Of a stretch of DNA of 52,326 nucleotides, positions 1 to 9,258 are shown one piece after another. Both the position numbers and the translations under genes were made by a program. The first letter of the stretch is position 1; each line of letters starts with the position of its first letter. Below the pieces are notes generated by a model. That model was not told the origin of the DNA, did not search any database, and was given only the letters and a program-made list of their open reading frames with translations. The DNA is taken from the NCBI RefSeq assembly GCF_003585885.1, contig NZ_NRHC01000025.1, forward strand, positions 1 through 52,326. The letters run 5' to 3'. This DNA comes from Psittacicella hinzii (GTDB lineage: Bacteria > Pseudomonadota > Gammaproteobacteria > Enterobacterales > Psittacicellaceae).

Positions 1-20
1 GAGTAGGTCATCGCCAAATT
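1..20 (+). rRNA. rrf: 3' end of a 5S rRNA gene (partial)
   Basis: The first bases read GAGTAGGTCATCGCCAAATT, which matches the conserved 3' end of proteobacterial 5S rRNA (the ...GAGAGTAGG...CGCCA... arm). They are followed within about 12 nt by a perfect hairpin terminator, as expected at the end of an rRNA operon. The rest of the gene lies outside the window, so the call rests on this short match plus context. Confidence 0.65.
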
Positions 21-31
21 GATTTTCTTTT

Positions 32-62
32 AGTCCTCTAGTTAATTCTAGAGGACTTTCTT
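32..62 (+). terminator. rRNA operon terminator
   Basis: A perfect 10-bp inverted repeat (AGTCCTCTAG / CTAGAGGACT, loop TTAATT, 32-57) is followed by TTCTT. It lies directly behind the 5S 3' end and before the tatD-like gene, so it most likely ends the upstream rrn operon. Confidence 0.75.
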
Positions 63-78
63 GTATGTAAAAATAATT

Positions 79-1236
79 ATGCTATCTAACTTAAAAAATA
101 TAGACTTTCATTGCCATTATTCAATAATGATTAATGAAATAGTTAACAAAATAGATTTAGATAAATGCGAAAAGGAAGTAGCTCTACTCATTGTTAATAC
201 TATATTGTTGAAGTACTTTGAGCACTTTAAAATTAGAGCAATACATAACGTTAGTACACATATAAACCATTTAGGCTTAATAAAACTATTAGAATATTCT
301 CAAGTCCTAAATCAAAAGTCTAATTTACTTACATATGCTGGTGTTCACCCTATGGTTACCTCTAGGGGATATGTTTTCTCAGACTATTATGGAACTGCTA
401 ATGAGGTAGAAAAGCCATATATAGATGTATCAACCTATATTCAAATAAATAAAATATATACAAATTTGTATAGTTACTTTTCTGAAGGTAGATTAACTAG
501 GGATAGTGAGCTAAGGGATATATATTTAGGTGAAGTAGGTCTTGATGTTAACTATGTTAATACTAATTTGGAAAAGCAGGGAATTCTTCTTTCAAATCAA
601 TTAATTTCAGTTTTTAGTTATTTGCAAGAAAATGAAGTTGCTGATGATTTAATGGTAAATTTACATTTAGTTGGTCAGCAAGCTTATGATGATTTTTTTA
701 AGTTATTTAAGCAACACCTGACTCTGCAGAGCAATTTAAATTTTAAAAGACTAATTCTTAACTTTCATTCCTTCAATTACCCAGAACACCTATTAAAGAA
801 ATTATCTACCTTAATCAGTGAACTTGATACTTTAATAACAGAAAAGAATTGTACTCTACAGATTCTTTTGGGTATTGGAGAAAGATCTATAACTAGTGCT
901 AAAAAGCTTAATTTACTAAAAAAAGCAAAGCTTTTACCTAAAGTTGTTTTAGTTGCGGAAACGGATTTACCTTTTTCTTTTAAGGGGTTCTTGGATAAAT
1001 TTTCCTCAGAGATTGTTGAAATTGTGAATAGTTTTGTTTTAATGATCTCTAAAAAGGATATAGCAGATTTATCAGATATAATAAATAAGTTATCCAGTTG
1101 TAGCGAGGTAAATTTTGATGATAGTTATTTGATCTTACTTAAGAAGATATATAATACCATTGAGATTTCAACTTTAACAAGTAATGAATTAATCTATCCA
1201 ATTTTTAAAGTGGAAGAGTTTATAGATGGTTTATAA
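79..1236 (+). CDS. TatD-family metal-dependent hydrolase, enlarged
   Basis: A 385-residue protein with the full set of TatD/YjjV-type amidohydrolase signatures in order: HxH near the N-terminus (DFHCH, residues 9-13), GVHP, LGEVGLD, a histidine in NLHLVG, a histidine in NFHSF, and ETDLP near residue 300. In known family members these bind two metal ions for DNase or other phosphoesterase activity. Family members are usually about 260 residues. This one has extra sequence between the GVHP and GEVGLD motifs and a long C-terminal tail. A TTG lies upstream in frame at 61, but it overlaps the rrn terminator, so the ATG at 79 is preferred. No clear Shine-Dalgarno sequence is seen. The exact substrate is unknown. 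Confidence 0.75.
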   Translation: MLSNLKNIDFHCHYSIMINEIVNKIDLDKCEKEVALLIVNTILLKYFEHFKIRAIHNVSTHINHLGLIKLLEYSQVLNQKSNLLTYAGVHPMVTSRGYVFSDYYGTANEVEKPYIDVSTYIQINKIYTNLYSYFSEGRLTRDSELRDIYLGEVGLDVNYVNTNLEKQGILLSNQLISVFSYLQENEVADDLMVNLHLVGQQAYDDFFKLFKQHLTLQSNLNFKRLILNFHSFNYPEHLLKKLSTLISELDTLITEKNCTLQILLGIGERSITSAKKLNLLKKAKLLPKVVLVAETDLPFSFKGFLDKFSSEIVEIVNSFVLMISKKDIADLSDIINKLSSCSEVNFDDSYLILLKKIYNTIEISTLTSNELIYPIFKVEEFIDGL

Positions 1237-1273
1237 TAAAAAATTACTAGAAAAATAGTAGTAAAAAGTGTAT

Positions 1274-1279
1274 TATAAT
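1274..1279 (+). promoter_or_regulatory. candidate -10 box of sodA
   Basis: A perfect TATAAT lies 33 nt before the sodA ATG, with the ribosome binding site AAGGAG (1295-1300) just downstream. No good -35 hexamer is seen 17 nt upstream (AAAAAT). Confidence 0.45.
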
Positions 1280-1306
1280 AATTCACATATCTTAAAGGAG
1301 ATCCTC

Positions 1307-1960
1307 ATGTCGAATAAATATACTCTGCCTGAATTAGGCTATAGTTTTGATGCTTTAGAGCCATATGTTGATGCTACAACTATGGAAATCCACCATGATA
1401 AACATCACGCTGCATATGTTAACAATGCGAATGCAGTATTTGAAAAACACCCTGAATTATTTAAAGAATGTCCAGCTTGTTTTTGTAGAGGTATCAAAAA
1501 CCTACCAGAAGAAGTTAAAGGTGCATTAAGAAATAATGTTGGTGGTCACTACAACCATACTCTTTTCTGGTCAAGCCTTAAAAAAGACGTAGCATTACCT
1601 TCTGAGTTAGAAGCAAAACTTGTTGAAAATTTTGGTTCAGTTGATGCTTTCAAAGCAGAATTTGAAAAAGCTGCAACTACACGTTTTGGTTCAGGTTGGG
1701 CTTGGTTAGTTCTAACTTCTGATGATAAATTACAGGTTGTGAGTACAGCAAACCAAGATAACCCATTAATGGGTAAGGAAGTTGCTGGAGTTGAAGGTAC
1801 ACCTTTACTAGCTTTAGATGTATGGGAGCACGCGTACTACTTAAAATATCAAAACCGTCGTCCTGATTACATCAAAGCATTCTGGAATGTAGTGAACTGG
1901 AGTGTTGTTTTAGAAAGATTAAATAACAAATCAGCTGACTGTAAAGAGAATTTAAGATAG
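1307..1960 (+). CDS. sodA: superoxide dismutase, manganese type
   Basis: A 217-residue cytoplasmic superoxide dismutase that converts superoxide to oxygen and hydrogen peroxide. The N-terminal helix carries EIHHDKHH (first metal ligand His29). The second ligand lies in the NNVGGHYNH segment, and the last two in [18 protein letters not shown]. The GGH and ANQD residues are those typical of Mn rather than Fe enzymes. The start is fixed by a strong AAGGAG 6 nt before the ATG at 1307; a longer reading from 1268 would have no ribosome site. Unusual: the loop after the first helices holds three cysteines, CPACFC (residues 55-60), where E. coli SodA has none. A hairpin terminator follows. Confidence 0.95.
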   Translation: MSNKYTLPELGYSFDALEPYVDATTMEIHHDKHHAAYVNNANAVFEKHPELFKECPACFCRGIKNLPEEVKGALRNNVGGHYNHTLFWSSLKKDVALPSELEAKLVENFGSVDAFKAEFEKAATTRFGSGWAWLVLTSDDKLQVVSTANQDNPLMGKEVAGVEGTPLLALDVWEHAYYLKYQNRRPDYIKAFWNVVNWSVVLERLNNKSADCKENLR

Positions 1961-1990
1961 TATCATCTTACACTATAAAAATTTCTATTT

Positions 1991-2030
1991 AAAAAATGAA
2001 GAAGGAGTAATTATCCTTCTTCATTTTTTA
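1991..2030 (+). terminator. sodA terminator
   Basis: A perfect 11-bp stem (ATGAAGAAGGA, 1996-2006 / TCCTTCTTCAT, 2014-2024) with a 7-nt loop is followed by TTTTT. Confidence 0.9.
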
Positions 2031-2149
2031 TATGTGAGTAGATTAAAGCATATCCGTTTTTCAAGATTATTCTATTTAGGTACATTAACTTGGAAAACTA
2101 TAGTTTAACTAGTAAGAGTTGTATTTATATATGGAGTAAGTTCTAGAAT

Positions 2150-3913
2150 TTACTGGGATATACTACAAATCTTTTTAATTCTATCCGCGAATTGATCGTT
2201 TGTAATACCAAGAGCCTTTAATATTTCTTCTTGTTTTTCGTTAATAAAATCAACTGTAAAAGAGCCATTTAGTGATTTATAGATATTGATATTATTCAGT
2301 TCGTCAATTACATCGTTTACGGTCATCTTTAAAGGGTATTTGTGCTTCTTAATTCTCTTAGAGAGTTCATTGCGTATAACTAATGAGACAAAGATGCTTA
2401 GACTGCGTCCTACATATATAGATTTATAGCTTTTATCGCAAACTTTATTACCAAAGATAAATTGATCAACTTGGCACATTGCTTCAAATAATTTATGTCT
2501 ATGATAATCTTGTAAACCTTCTTCAATCTCTTTGTTGTTATTGTCTAGGACAACAAAATAACCACAATATTTGGTATTTTCTCTAAATTTTGGATTGCTA
2601 AAGCTAGCCTTGTAGTCAAGAGGTTTATTTTCGCCATTTAAACAATTGATATCAACAAAATTATCATATTGCTTAATTTCTTCTAGAGATTTTATAGAAC
2701 CGTCGTTTACTTTTTCTATGATTGTTTTAACTCTCTTACTTTCTAAACTAAATTCTTCGCTATATAGATCAGGGCTGAAGCATAGGTAAGCGTTGTAAGT
2801 ACTCTCATCATAGGTCACTGGCAATTTTATGGTGTAGGTAGAGTCCTCTAAGATAAACTTGCCTTGCTCTTTGATTACACCTTGAGTTTGTTCTACACAA
2901 TCTTTTAGCGTTTCAGTTTTCTCTCTAATTAGTATTGTCAAATCAGGAATATTAAGTTTTTCAATTGCATCTAATGGAGCATATTTCGCATCATAAACAA
3001 CGCTAACTTTCTCAGTAGAGGCATGTGCTAGCATTTGATTTATTTCCGATTGGAGTAGAGATGTATTTTCATTCTCATAGCTAAGGTCAAAGTTAAGTGG
3101 TAAACCCGTTTCTTTGTCGGTAACTAAACAAAAACTTATGTGTGAGCCATTATCTTCTTGGCTGTTATAAGGTAGTAGAATCGAATAATTGTCCGGTGTG
3201 GAAGATCTATAGTTGTATGATGTAACATCATAAATTAGAGGATGTTCTTTATTATATTTGAAGTTAGCCCAGTCTTTTTTAAAATCAATTACATGTTTAG
3301 AAAGTCTTTTAAAGAATTTGACTGCATCTTGTGATTTAACAAAACAATCTAAGGGTAAATTATTGACCTCAGACCAATCTGTAAATGTATCAATTGCTTT
3401 AGTTTCATGATGAAAAAGAGATCCTAAAGCTATTAGCGCATTGGTATCTTTAACGCTAAAATATTTAGATAATTTATCTACTAAACCTATTTCTTCAGCT
3501 ATTAATTGTGATATAGCAAAATGTTGAGCTGTAGGTATTTTAATGATATCCGAGATTAAAGTAATAATTTTCTCGCTCTCAACTGGACATTCTTGTGTTT
3601 GTTCTTCTTTACGAGGTCGACCTGGTTTTTTAAGAGCTACAGTTGTTGCACCCTCTCCTAGAATTTCTTCTAGAGGAATTAGTTCTAAATCAGGTAAAAA
3701 TTCTTTTGTTCTTTTATTAGGAAGAAAGTATTCTGTATTCTCTGGAAGCATTTTACCAATTCTAACTCTGTCAGATGTGCCATATCTTGTACCATCTGAT
3801 CGCTTCTCTGAGCGGTATTTGGTAACGTAATATAAACTGTAATCAGTGTATTTTCTTTTAATTCTGCTTTCAGGAACTTTAGCTATATATACCACTTCTT
3901 TTCTTTTAGTCAT
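2150..3913 (-). mobile_element. IS1634/IS4-type DDE transposase (single-gene insertion)
   Basis: A 587-residue transposase. The first catalytic aspartate is D229 in LIYDVTSY, the second D308 in VVYDAKYAP. The glutamate is probably E477 in YHRHKLFEAM, the helix region of the DDE fold. The N-terminal third is basic and contains KKPGRPRK (residues 95-102), an AT-hook-like core. The reading frame is intact. It sits alone between the sodA terminator and the cyd operon terminator, interrupting no gene. I compared 2031-2149 with 3914-4048 and found no convincing terminal inverted repeats or target duplication, so the element ends are unresolved. A TATAAT on the minus strand (4046-4041) just after the cyd terminator could be its -10 box. 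Confidence 0.85.
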
Positions 3914-4048
3914 AGTTACTTGTACAGACTTATTAATTTTTCGGAGATAGTTATTTTTAGGGAGGTAAGAGGAGCGTAATTTCCTTTAGATGTTTAAATA
4001 ACACCTAGAGTAGTAAAATCTTTTACTTCTTTATTTTCGTATTATATT

Positions 4049-4078
4049 AAAAGGTGCTAGCCGAAGCTAGCACCTTTT
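4049..4078 (-). terminator. cydABX terminator
   Basis: A perfect 13-bp stem (AAAAGGTGCTAGC / GCTAGCACCTTTT) has the loop CGAA on the plus strand. This is the very stable TTCG tetraloop when read on the minus strand, where the stem runs into TTTT. It lies just after the cydX stop. Confidence 0.9.
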
Positions 4079-4083
4079 GCTTA

Positions 4084-4203
4084 TTATTTTTTCTTTTGAT
4101 CTTCGTATTTATCAAAAAAGCCACTTTTTTCAAGTTTTGTTACAGCTAAAACTGTTAACCAAATAGCTACAAATACTCCGATAACCCAGATTGCATAAAA
4201 CAT
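4084..4203 (-). CDS. cydX: cytochrome bd small subunit CydX
   Basis: A 39-residue single-span membrane peptide directly after cydB. It starts MFYAIWVIGVFVAIW, close in pattern to the E. coli CydX/YbgT opening (MWYFAWILG...), and continues as one hydrophobic helix to about residue 22, followed by a charged tail ending in three lysines. CydX is needed for stability and activity of cytochrome bd oxidase and packs against CydA. The ribosome site AGGAAGG precedes the ATG. Only 14 nt separate it from the cydB stop, and the operon terminator follows at once. The tail is rich in both acidic and basic residues, unlike the short E. coli tail. Confidence 0.9.
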   Translation of the reverse strand: MFYAIWVIGVFVAIWLTVLAVTKLEKSGFFDKYEDQKKK

Positions 4204-4217
4204 ATTTACCTTCCTGA

Positions 4218-5366
4218 TTAGTACAGATTGTGACTATTTTCTTGAACGTCTTTAGTTGATAAACGTGACCACATTTTGTAGTATGCCCAAGCAGTGTATA
4301 GAAGAACAATTGGAACGAAAACAATAGCCACGTAGAACATTACATGTAGAGTGTTATGGCTAGAAGTTGAATTCCAAATTGTTAAACTTTGCCATGGAGC
4401 TGTTGAGCTTGGAAGAACAAATGGGAATAAAGAAATTGCGTAAGTAGTGAATAAAGCAAATACACCTACAGAAGAACTGAAGAATGCAAAGCCATTGCGA
4501 CCATTTTTAGAAGCTCTAGCAGCAAATAAGTAAAGTAGAGCAGCTAATACTGGAACTACAAATAATACAGGAGCTTTTAAGTAATTTGCATACCAAGAAC
4601 CTGTAACTACTACGTCACCTTCTTTAGCTTGTAAGATTAGTGATTCGTTTACAATTTGGTAACCATTGATGAATGCTAACCAAACAGCAACTAAAACACC
4701 TACAACAACTACTAATAAGCTTAATACTGAAGCTAATTTTTGAGCACGTACTTGAATATCAGAACCTACTTGTGTACGTAAAGCTAACCATGTAGCACCT
4801 TGAGTTAAGAATACTAATAAAGATAGCACACCACATAATAGGCTGAATGGATTTAATAATTTTAATAAATTAACAATCCATAAAGTGTCACCACCGTAGT
4901 AGGAACGACCAATAGTGTCAAATTCAAATGGTAAACCTAATAATACGTTACCTAAGCCTACACCGATAACTAAAGCAGGAACAACACCAGAGAAGAATAG
5001 ACCCCAGTCAACACCACGACGGTGTTTTTCTAAGTCAAATTTATGGCGATATTCCATACCTACTGGACGGAAGTATAAAGCAAATAGGATTAAAATCATT
5101 GCTAGGTATAAGCCTGAGAATGATGTTGCATAAACTTCAGGCCATGCCGCAAAGATTGCACCACCACCTAGTAATAACCAAACTTGGTTACCATCCCAGT
5201 GTGGAGCGATTGTGTTAATAACAACACGTCTTTCTTCATCTGATTTAGCGATGAATGGATTTAAAGTTAAAGCACCGATATCAAAACCATCGAAAATTAC
5301 GAAACCGGCTAATAAAACGATAACTAAGATCCACCAAATTGTTTGTAGGACTGCAAAATCTAGCAT
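4218..5366 (-). CDS. cydB: cytochrome bd ubiquinol oxidase subunit II
   Basis: A 382-residue polytopic inner membrane protein, the non-heme partner of CydA in the high-affinity bd oxidase, which reduces oxygen to water with quinol electrons. The N-terminal GFVIFDGFDIGALTLNPF and the segment APHWDGNQVWLLLGGG are hallmark CydB motifs. About eight or nine hydrophobic helices are visible and the length matches E. coli CydB (379). The start codon overlaps the cydA stop by one base (TAATG), so translation is probably coupled. It is followed by cydX in the same operon. Confidence 0.97.
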   Translation of the reverse strand: MLDFAVLQTIWWILVIVLLAGFVIFDGFDIGALTLNPFIAKSDEERRVVINTIAPHWDGNQVWLLLGGGAIFAAWPEVYATSFSGLYLAMILILFALYFRPVGMEYRHKFDLEKHRRGVDWGLFFSGVVPALVIGVGLGNVLLGLPFEFDTIGRSYYGGDTLWIVNLLKLLNPFSLLCGVLSLLVFLTQGATWLALRTQVGSDIQVRAQKLASVLSLLVVVVGVLVAVWLAFINGYQIVNESLILQAKEGDVVVTGSWYANYLKAPVLFVVPVLAALLYLFAARASKNGRNGFAFFSSSVGVFALFTTYAISLFPFVLPSSTAPWQSLTIWNSTSSHNTLHVMFYVAIVFVPIVLLYTAWAYYKMWSRLSTKDVQENSHNLY

Positions 5367-6958
5367 TATTTATCTCCTACGTTTTCTAGTTTCTCAAAGT
5401 GGTATTTACCAGTGTGTAATGCACTTGGACCAAGTTGAGCGTATTTAACCATGAAATAAGCTTCGAAGTAAATGAAGATAGTATAGATACCACAAATTGC
5501 GAAGATACTAAATAGTAAATCACCTACAGATAGAGTAGAGTGAGAAATGTATGTTGGTAACACTTCGTAAACTGTCCAAGGTTGACGACCATATTCAGCT
5601 ACGAACCAACCACATTCAACACCAACCCAAGGTAGTGGTAAAGCTAACATTGAAGCTTTAAGTAATTTAGATTTGCCTGGTTGTACTTTTTGACGTAATA
5701 CTTTCCAAGTACATACAGCAAATAATAGGATCATTAAGAAACCAGAAGCCATCATTAGACGGAACGCATAGAATAAAGCACCTACGCGAGGAGTAGTCTC
5801 TTCGATAGCAGCTTTTAATTGCTCTTCAGTTGCACCTAATAATAGAGCAGGATTTTTATCTGAACCTGGAACAAATTGTGTGAATAATAAACCGTAACCT
5901 AAGTATTTAGCTTCATTTTCAGCAAATGCTTCTTTTTCAGCACGGCTTGCGTTAGGATTATCACGTAATTCAGCTAAACGAATTAACGCATCACGACCTT
6001 TTAAGAATTTCTCTCTATTTTCGTCGCGGATTTGGTTAAGACCTTTAATTTCTGTATCTAATGAACGAGTAACAATTAAACCACCAACGTAAGGGATAGT
6101 GATTTCAAATTTGTTTTTCATTTCTTTAGAATCAGGAATTGCAATCATAGCCCAAGGAGCAGGAGCTTTTTCAGTATCATAGATACCTTCCATTGCAGCG
6201 ATCTTTGTAGGTTGTGCTTTACCAACATGGTAACCAGATTCGTCACCCATGTATACAACACCTAAAGAAGCACAAAGACCAAATACAGAAGCAACAGCGA
6301 AAGAACGTAATGCGAAAGCTACATCACGGTTTTTCATTAAGTAGATAGCAGAAATTGCTAATACGAAAATAGAACCTGTAGTGTAACCAGCTGTTACAAC
6401 GTGTAAGAATTTAGCTTGAGCAAATTCAGATAGAACTAGGTCAGAGAAGCTTGCTAGTTCCATTCTCATTTTGTCAACGTTAAATACAGCACCTTGTGGG
6501 TCTTGCATGAAACCGTTTGCGATTAGGATCCACATTGCTGATAAGTTAGAACCAAATGCTACGCAGTAGGTAGAGATTAAGTGTTGGATTTTAGAAAGTC
6601 TATCCCAACCAAAAGCAAAAAGACCTACGAAAGTTGATTCTAAGAAGAAAGCCGCAGCACCTTCAATAGCTAGTGGAGCACCAAAAATGTCACCTACATA
6701 GTGAGAATAGTATGACCAGTTAGTACCGAACTGGAATTCCATTGTAATACCAGTCGTAACACCGATAGCAAAGTTAATTAAGAATAACTTGCCCCAGAAT
6801 TTAGTCATATCTTTGTAAACTTCTTTACCTGTAACTACGTAAATAGTTTCCATTGTTGCTAAAACAAAAGTAATACCTAGTGTTAAAGGAACAAAATAGA
6901 AGTGATATAACGCAGTTAATGCAAATTGAAGTCTTGAGAGCTCAATAATGTCTAGCAC
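5366..6958 (-). CDS. cydA: cytochrome bd ubiquinol oxidase subunit I
   Basis: A 530-residue heme-bearing subunit of cytochrome bd. His19 (ALYHF) and His186 ([11 protein letters not shown]) fall on exactly the E. coli numbering of the heme b595 and b558 ligands. E99 and E107 ([11 protein letters not shown]) of the proton pathway are present. The methionine ligand lies in FRLMMASG. The long periplasmic Q-loop ([17 protein letters not shown] onward) is of the E. coli long type. The start is GTG at 6958, preceded by AAAGGAG; an ATG overlapping it is out of frame and stops after two codons. The upstream region is over 550 nt and probably holds oxygen-responsive control, but I could not identify FNR or ArcA sites with confidence. 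Confidence 0.98.
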   Translation of the reverse strand: MLDIIELSRLQFALTALYHFYFVPLTLGITFVLATMETIYVVTGKEVYKDMTKFWGKLFLINFAIGVTTGITMEFQFGTNWSYYSHYVGDIFGAPLAIEGAAAFFLESTFVGLFAFGWDRLSKIQHLISTYCVAFGSNLSAMWILIANGFMQDPQGAVFNVDKMRMELASFSDLVLSEFAQAKFLHVVTAGYTTGSIFVLAISAIYLMKNRDVAFALRSFAVASVFGLCASLGVVYMGDESGYHVGKAQPTKIAAMEGIYDTEKAPAPWAMIAIPDSKEMKNKFEITIPYVGGLIVTRSLDTEIKGLNQIRDENREKFLKGRDALIRLAELRDNPNASRAEKEAFAENEAKYLGYGLLFTQFVPGSDKNPALLLGATEEQLKAAIEETTPRVGALFYAFRLMMASGFLMILLFAVCTWKVLRQKVQPGKSKLLKASMLALPLPWVGVECGWFVAEYGRQPWTVYEVLPTYISHSTLSVGDLLFSIFAICGIYTIFIYFEAYFMVKYAQLGPSALHTGKYHFEKLENVGDK

Positions 6959-6960
6959 AT

Positions 6961-7530
6961 TAACTCCTTTATAAACAAATAATAAAACAAAATAATGAGC
7001 TTAATTAGCTAATGTTTAAACGTAAATAAAACTTTGGTATTAAATTAATCTTTTTTGTTGCAAGAAAGACTGAAACATAATAGATTAAGAAAAATACCTA
7101 TCGTAGAAATATACTATATATTATATCAATTTTATAGATTAATAGCCCTAGATTGGCGTAAATTTCTCTAGTTTTACGGAATAGTTAAAACTCTAATTAG
7201 AGCTATTTTCACAAATACAATGCTTAATTTTTTATTACTAATAAAATATTTTTTTGATTTTTAATTAATTTTCTTAATTGAGAGAATACTTATGAGTAAA
7301 TTTATAACTAATTTTTTAATGAGAACAATTATATTTTGTCAAGGCAATAACTTATTAACTTAGTCAATTACTAAGATATTTCCGGAGATTTAATTACGAA
7401 TTAAATATTTCCTTGAAAAGTTTTAGACAAGCTAGTATATTATAATAAATTAGTCAAGCTAGGATAATTATCATCGGCTTGCATATACAGATTTCCTTTA
7501 ATGAAATTTTATATATAAATTTTGAATTTA
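6961..7530. other. intergenic region between cydA and the secreted orphan
   Basis: This AT-rich divergent spacer of about 570 nt must hold the cydA promoter (minus) and that of the small gene at 7531 (plus). Visible structures are a 12-nt palindrome CTCTAATTAGAG (7191-7202) and a 10-nt palindrome GATAATTATC (7463-7472). Several TATAAT-like boxes occur (for example 7441-7446 on plus and 7125-7120 on minus), but none has a convincing -35 partner. I see no gene in it. Confidence 0.4.
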
Positions 7531-7947
7531 ATGAAAATGAACTTTTTATCCAAATCTTTGCTAATTCTTTTGGTAGTAACAGCGCCATTAGCAAAGTCAA
7601 CAGAAACTAAATTGACCGCATATAATAATAGCTTGATCTTTACCACCAATGATGTTACTGCTGAACAAGTAAAAAATTTAGGTGATAAATATAAACAACA
7701 TCCAAATTGTCAGTTATTTGTAAAAAAATCAAAAGTCATTTTTGATAGTAGCCTTAAAGGGGCAACAGAGAATACTTCTTCAACGACTAGAAGAGAGTTC
7801 AACAATATTTTTAATCAGTTAGCAAATAGATTAGAAAATTCTAATATAACTGATCAAGAATTTGCTTGTTATCTTTTTAGTAGAAAACTAGATGCTTTAC
7901 AAATTGAAGCTAGTATGGGAGAAGTGTCGCCTAATAGTACTAATTAA
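7531..7947 (+). CDS. small secreted protein of unknown function
   Basis: A 138-residue protein that I do not recognise. It has a classical signal peptide: basic start (MKMNFLSK), hydrophobic core (SLLILLVVTAP) and a likely cleavage near LAKS-TE, so the mature protein is probably periplasmic or secreted. Two cysteines remain in the mature part (HPNCQLF and EFACYLF), suited to one disulfide. The middle and C-terminal parts look alpha-helical and mixed-charge. The start could be ATG 7531 or 7537; neither has a clear ribosome site. It is a single-gene unit, convergent with ompA across a shared terminator. It could be an envelope stress or adhesion factor, but nothing in the sequence decides this. 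Confidence 0.6.
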   Translation: MKMNFLSKSLLILLVVTAPLAKSTETKLTAYNNSLIFTTNDVTAEQVKNLGDKYKQHPNCQLFVKKSKVIFDSSLKGATENTSSTTRREFNNIFNQLANRLENSNITDQEFACYLFSRKLDALQIEASMGEVSPNSTN

Positions 7948-8021
7948 TTTTAGATATTTGGTCTATTGTTAATTCGCTTCATTTGCCTTTCTTACCTATT
8001 GACACTTCCTTACCTAAAAAA

Positions 8022-8067
8022 TTATTTCTACCCTATAAATTTTATTTCTACCCTATAAATTTTATTT
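8022..8067. repeat. 20-bp tandem repeat, about 2.3 copies
   Basis: The unit TTATTTCTACCCTATAAATT occurs at 8022-8041 and again at 8042-8061 without change, followed by a partial third copy (TTATTT). It lies between the secreted orphan and the shared terminator with ompA, and is non-coding. Confidence 0.9.
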
Positions 8068-8076
8068 TGTATAAAT

Positions 8077-8119
8077 AAAAAGCTCCTCCATGTTCTAATG
8101 AACACGGAGGAGCTTTTTT
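8077..8119. terminator. bidirectional terminator (secreted orphan / ompA)
   Basis: The stem AAAAAGCTCCTCC-TGTTC pairs with GAACA-GGAGGAGCTTTTT with a single mismatch and a TAAT loop. A-rich and T-rich flanks on the two sides let it work in both directions between the two convergent genes. Confidence 0.9.
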
Positions 8120-8164
8120 AGTCTTTATAGATATTTTATAAACTTGTTACACTATCTATTAGAA

Positions 8165-9226
8165 TTATTTAGTTACTGTACCAGTTACGTAAACGTCAAC
8201 ACGACGATCTGGTGCTAAACATGTAACTAAAGCTTTACGGTTTTTAACATCGTAACAGCCGTTTGTTACAGGTTCTGCAGAACCAACACCTTTAACTGTT
8301 AATAATTCTTGGTTAACACCTTGAGATACTAAGTAGTTAGCAACGCTTTGTGCACGACGCTCAGATAGTTTTAAGTTGTAAGCAGCAGAACCTGTACGGT
8401 CAGCGTGACCAACAACTTCAACACCTGATACTGTGCTGTTAGGGTTGTTATAACGAGCTAATACGTTAGTGAATGATTCAGCTGCGTTAGCTGTTAATTT
8501 ATCTGAGTTTAGAGCAAATAATGCGTCAGATTTTAATTCAAATTTTTCAGTTGTAACAACTGGAGCTACTACTACAGGAGCGCGTTGACCGAATACATAA
8601 GTAGCTGTAGCTTGTACTAAGTGAACGTCTGGTCTGTATTTGTTGCTGTTGTTATTTACATCTGTACCTAATTGAACAGCATAGCTACCTTCTTCAACGT
8701 TTAGACGTGAATCTTTGAAAGTTCTGAAGTATGCTTTATACTCAACACCTACAGCGAATGAGTTAACGAAGTAGTATTCAGCACCTACTGTAGCGTAAGG
8801 AGATACTCTTGTTTTTTCTGATACTAATGTTGGAGTAGTAACTTTGTTAAAGAATACACCAGCACCTAAACCAGCAAATACGTTTACTTTTTCACCGATA
8901 AATTGGTTGAATTTAACACCTAAATCTAAAACGTTAGATTTGTGAGTTAAAGTTGTACCATTGTAATCGTATTTGTTGTCAGCAGGTTTTTGCCAACCTA
9001 ATTCAAACGCCACGTGGTTATTTAAACGGTAACCTAAGAATAAACCGTAAGTAACACCGTCATCAGTGTGGTAAGAGTCGTTGTTAAAATCTGTGTTTAA
9101 TTTTACAGTGTTGTGGTATTGAGCATAACCAACTTTACCTGTAACGTAGAAACTATTTGCTGAAGGAGCAGCAAAAGCTACTGAAGTAGCACTAAGAGCT
9201 AATAAAGCTACTGCTGTTTTTTTCAT
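8165..9226 (-). CDS. ompA: outer membrane protein A
   Basis: A 353-residue OmpA. The signal peptide is MKKTAVALLALSATSVAFA, then comes an eight-strand beta-barrel domain (to about residue 210), a short hinge with valine and proline (APVVVAPVV), and a C-terminal peptidoglycan-binding domain. That domain shows FALNSDKLT, VVGHADRTGSAAYNLKLSERRAQSV and a disulfide-type cysteine pair around NGCYDVKNRKALVTCLAPDRRVDV. It anchors the outer membrane to the cell wall. Its 5' leader is about 107 nt if the extended -10 box at 9341-9349 is used, and contains a stable hairpin (9259-9281), reminiscent of the stabilising leader of E. coli ompA. The ribosome site is the TAGAGGT reading just upstream of the ATG. 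Confidence 0.95.
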   Translation of the reverse strand: MKKTAVALLALSATSVAFAAPSANSFYVTGKVGYAQYHNTVKLNTDFNNDSYHTDDGVTYGLFLGYRLNNHVAFELGWQKPADNKYDYNGTTLTHKSNVLDLGVKFNQFIGEKVNVFAGLGAGVFFNKVTTPTLVSEKTRVSPYATVGAEYYFVNSFAVGVEYKAYFRTFKDSRLNVEEGSYAVQLGTDVNNNSNKYRPDVHLVQATATYVFGQRAPVVVAPVVTTEKFELKSDALFALNSDKLTANAAESFTNVLARYNNPNSTVSGVEVVGHADRTGSAAYNLKLSERRAQSVANYLVSQGVNQELLTVKGVGSAEPVTNGCYDVKNRKALVTCLAPDRRVDVYVTGTVTK

Positions 9227-9258
9227 GTAAGACCTCTAAATCTTTTTGTGTTGTAAAA

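Noticed and set aside
3543-3830. 95-codon frame opposite the transposase
   Set aside because: It is antisense to a clear coding sequence with no ribosome site or recognisable product.
2031-4048. Terminal inverted repeats of the insertion element
   Set aside because: Left and right flanks were compared by eye in both orientations; only short, scattered matches were found.
4130-4324. 64-codon minus-strand frame covering the end of cydB and cydX
   Set aside because: It overlaps the better-supported cydX in another frame; cydX has the family motif and a ribosome site.
7463-7475. GATAATTATCAT as a possible Fur box upstream of the secreted orphan
   Set aside because: The two half sites overlap and lack the spacing of the 7-1-7 or 19-bp Fur consensus; such sequences are common in AT-rich DNA.
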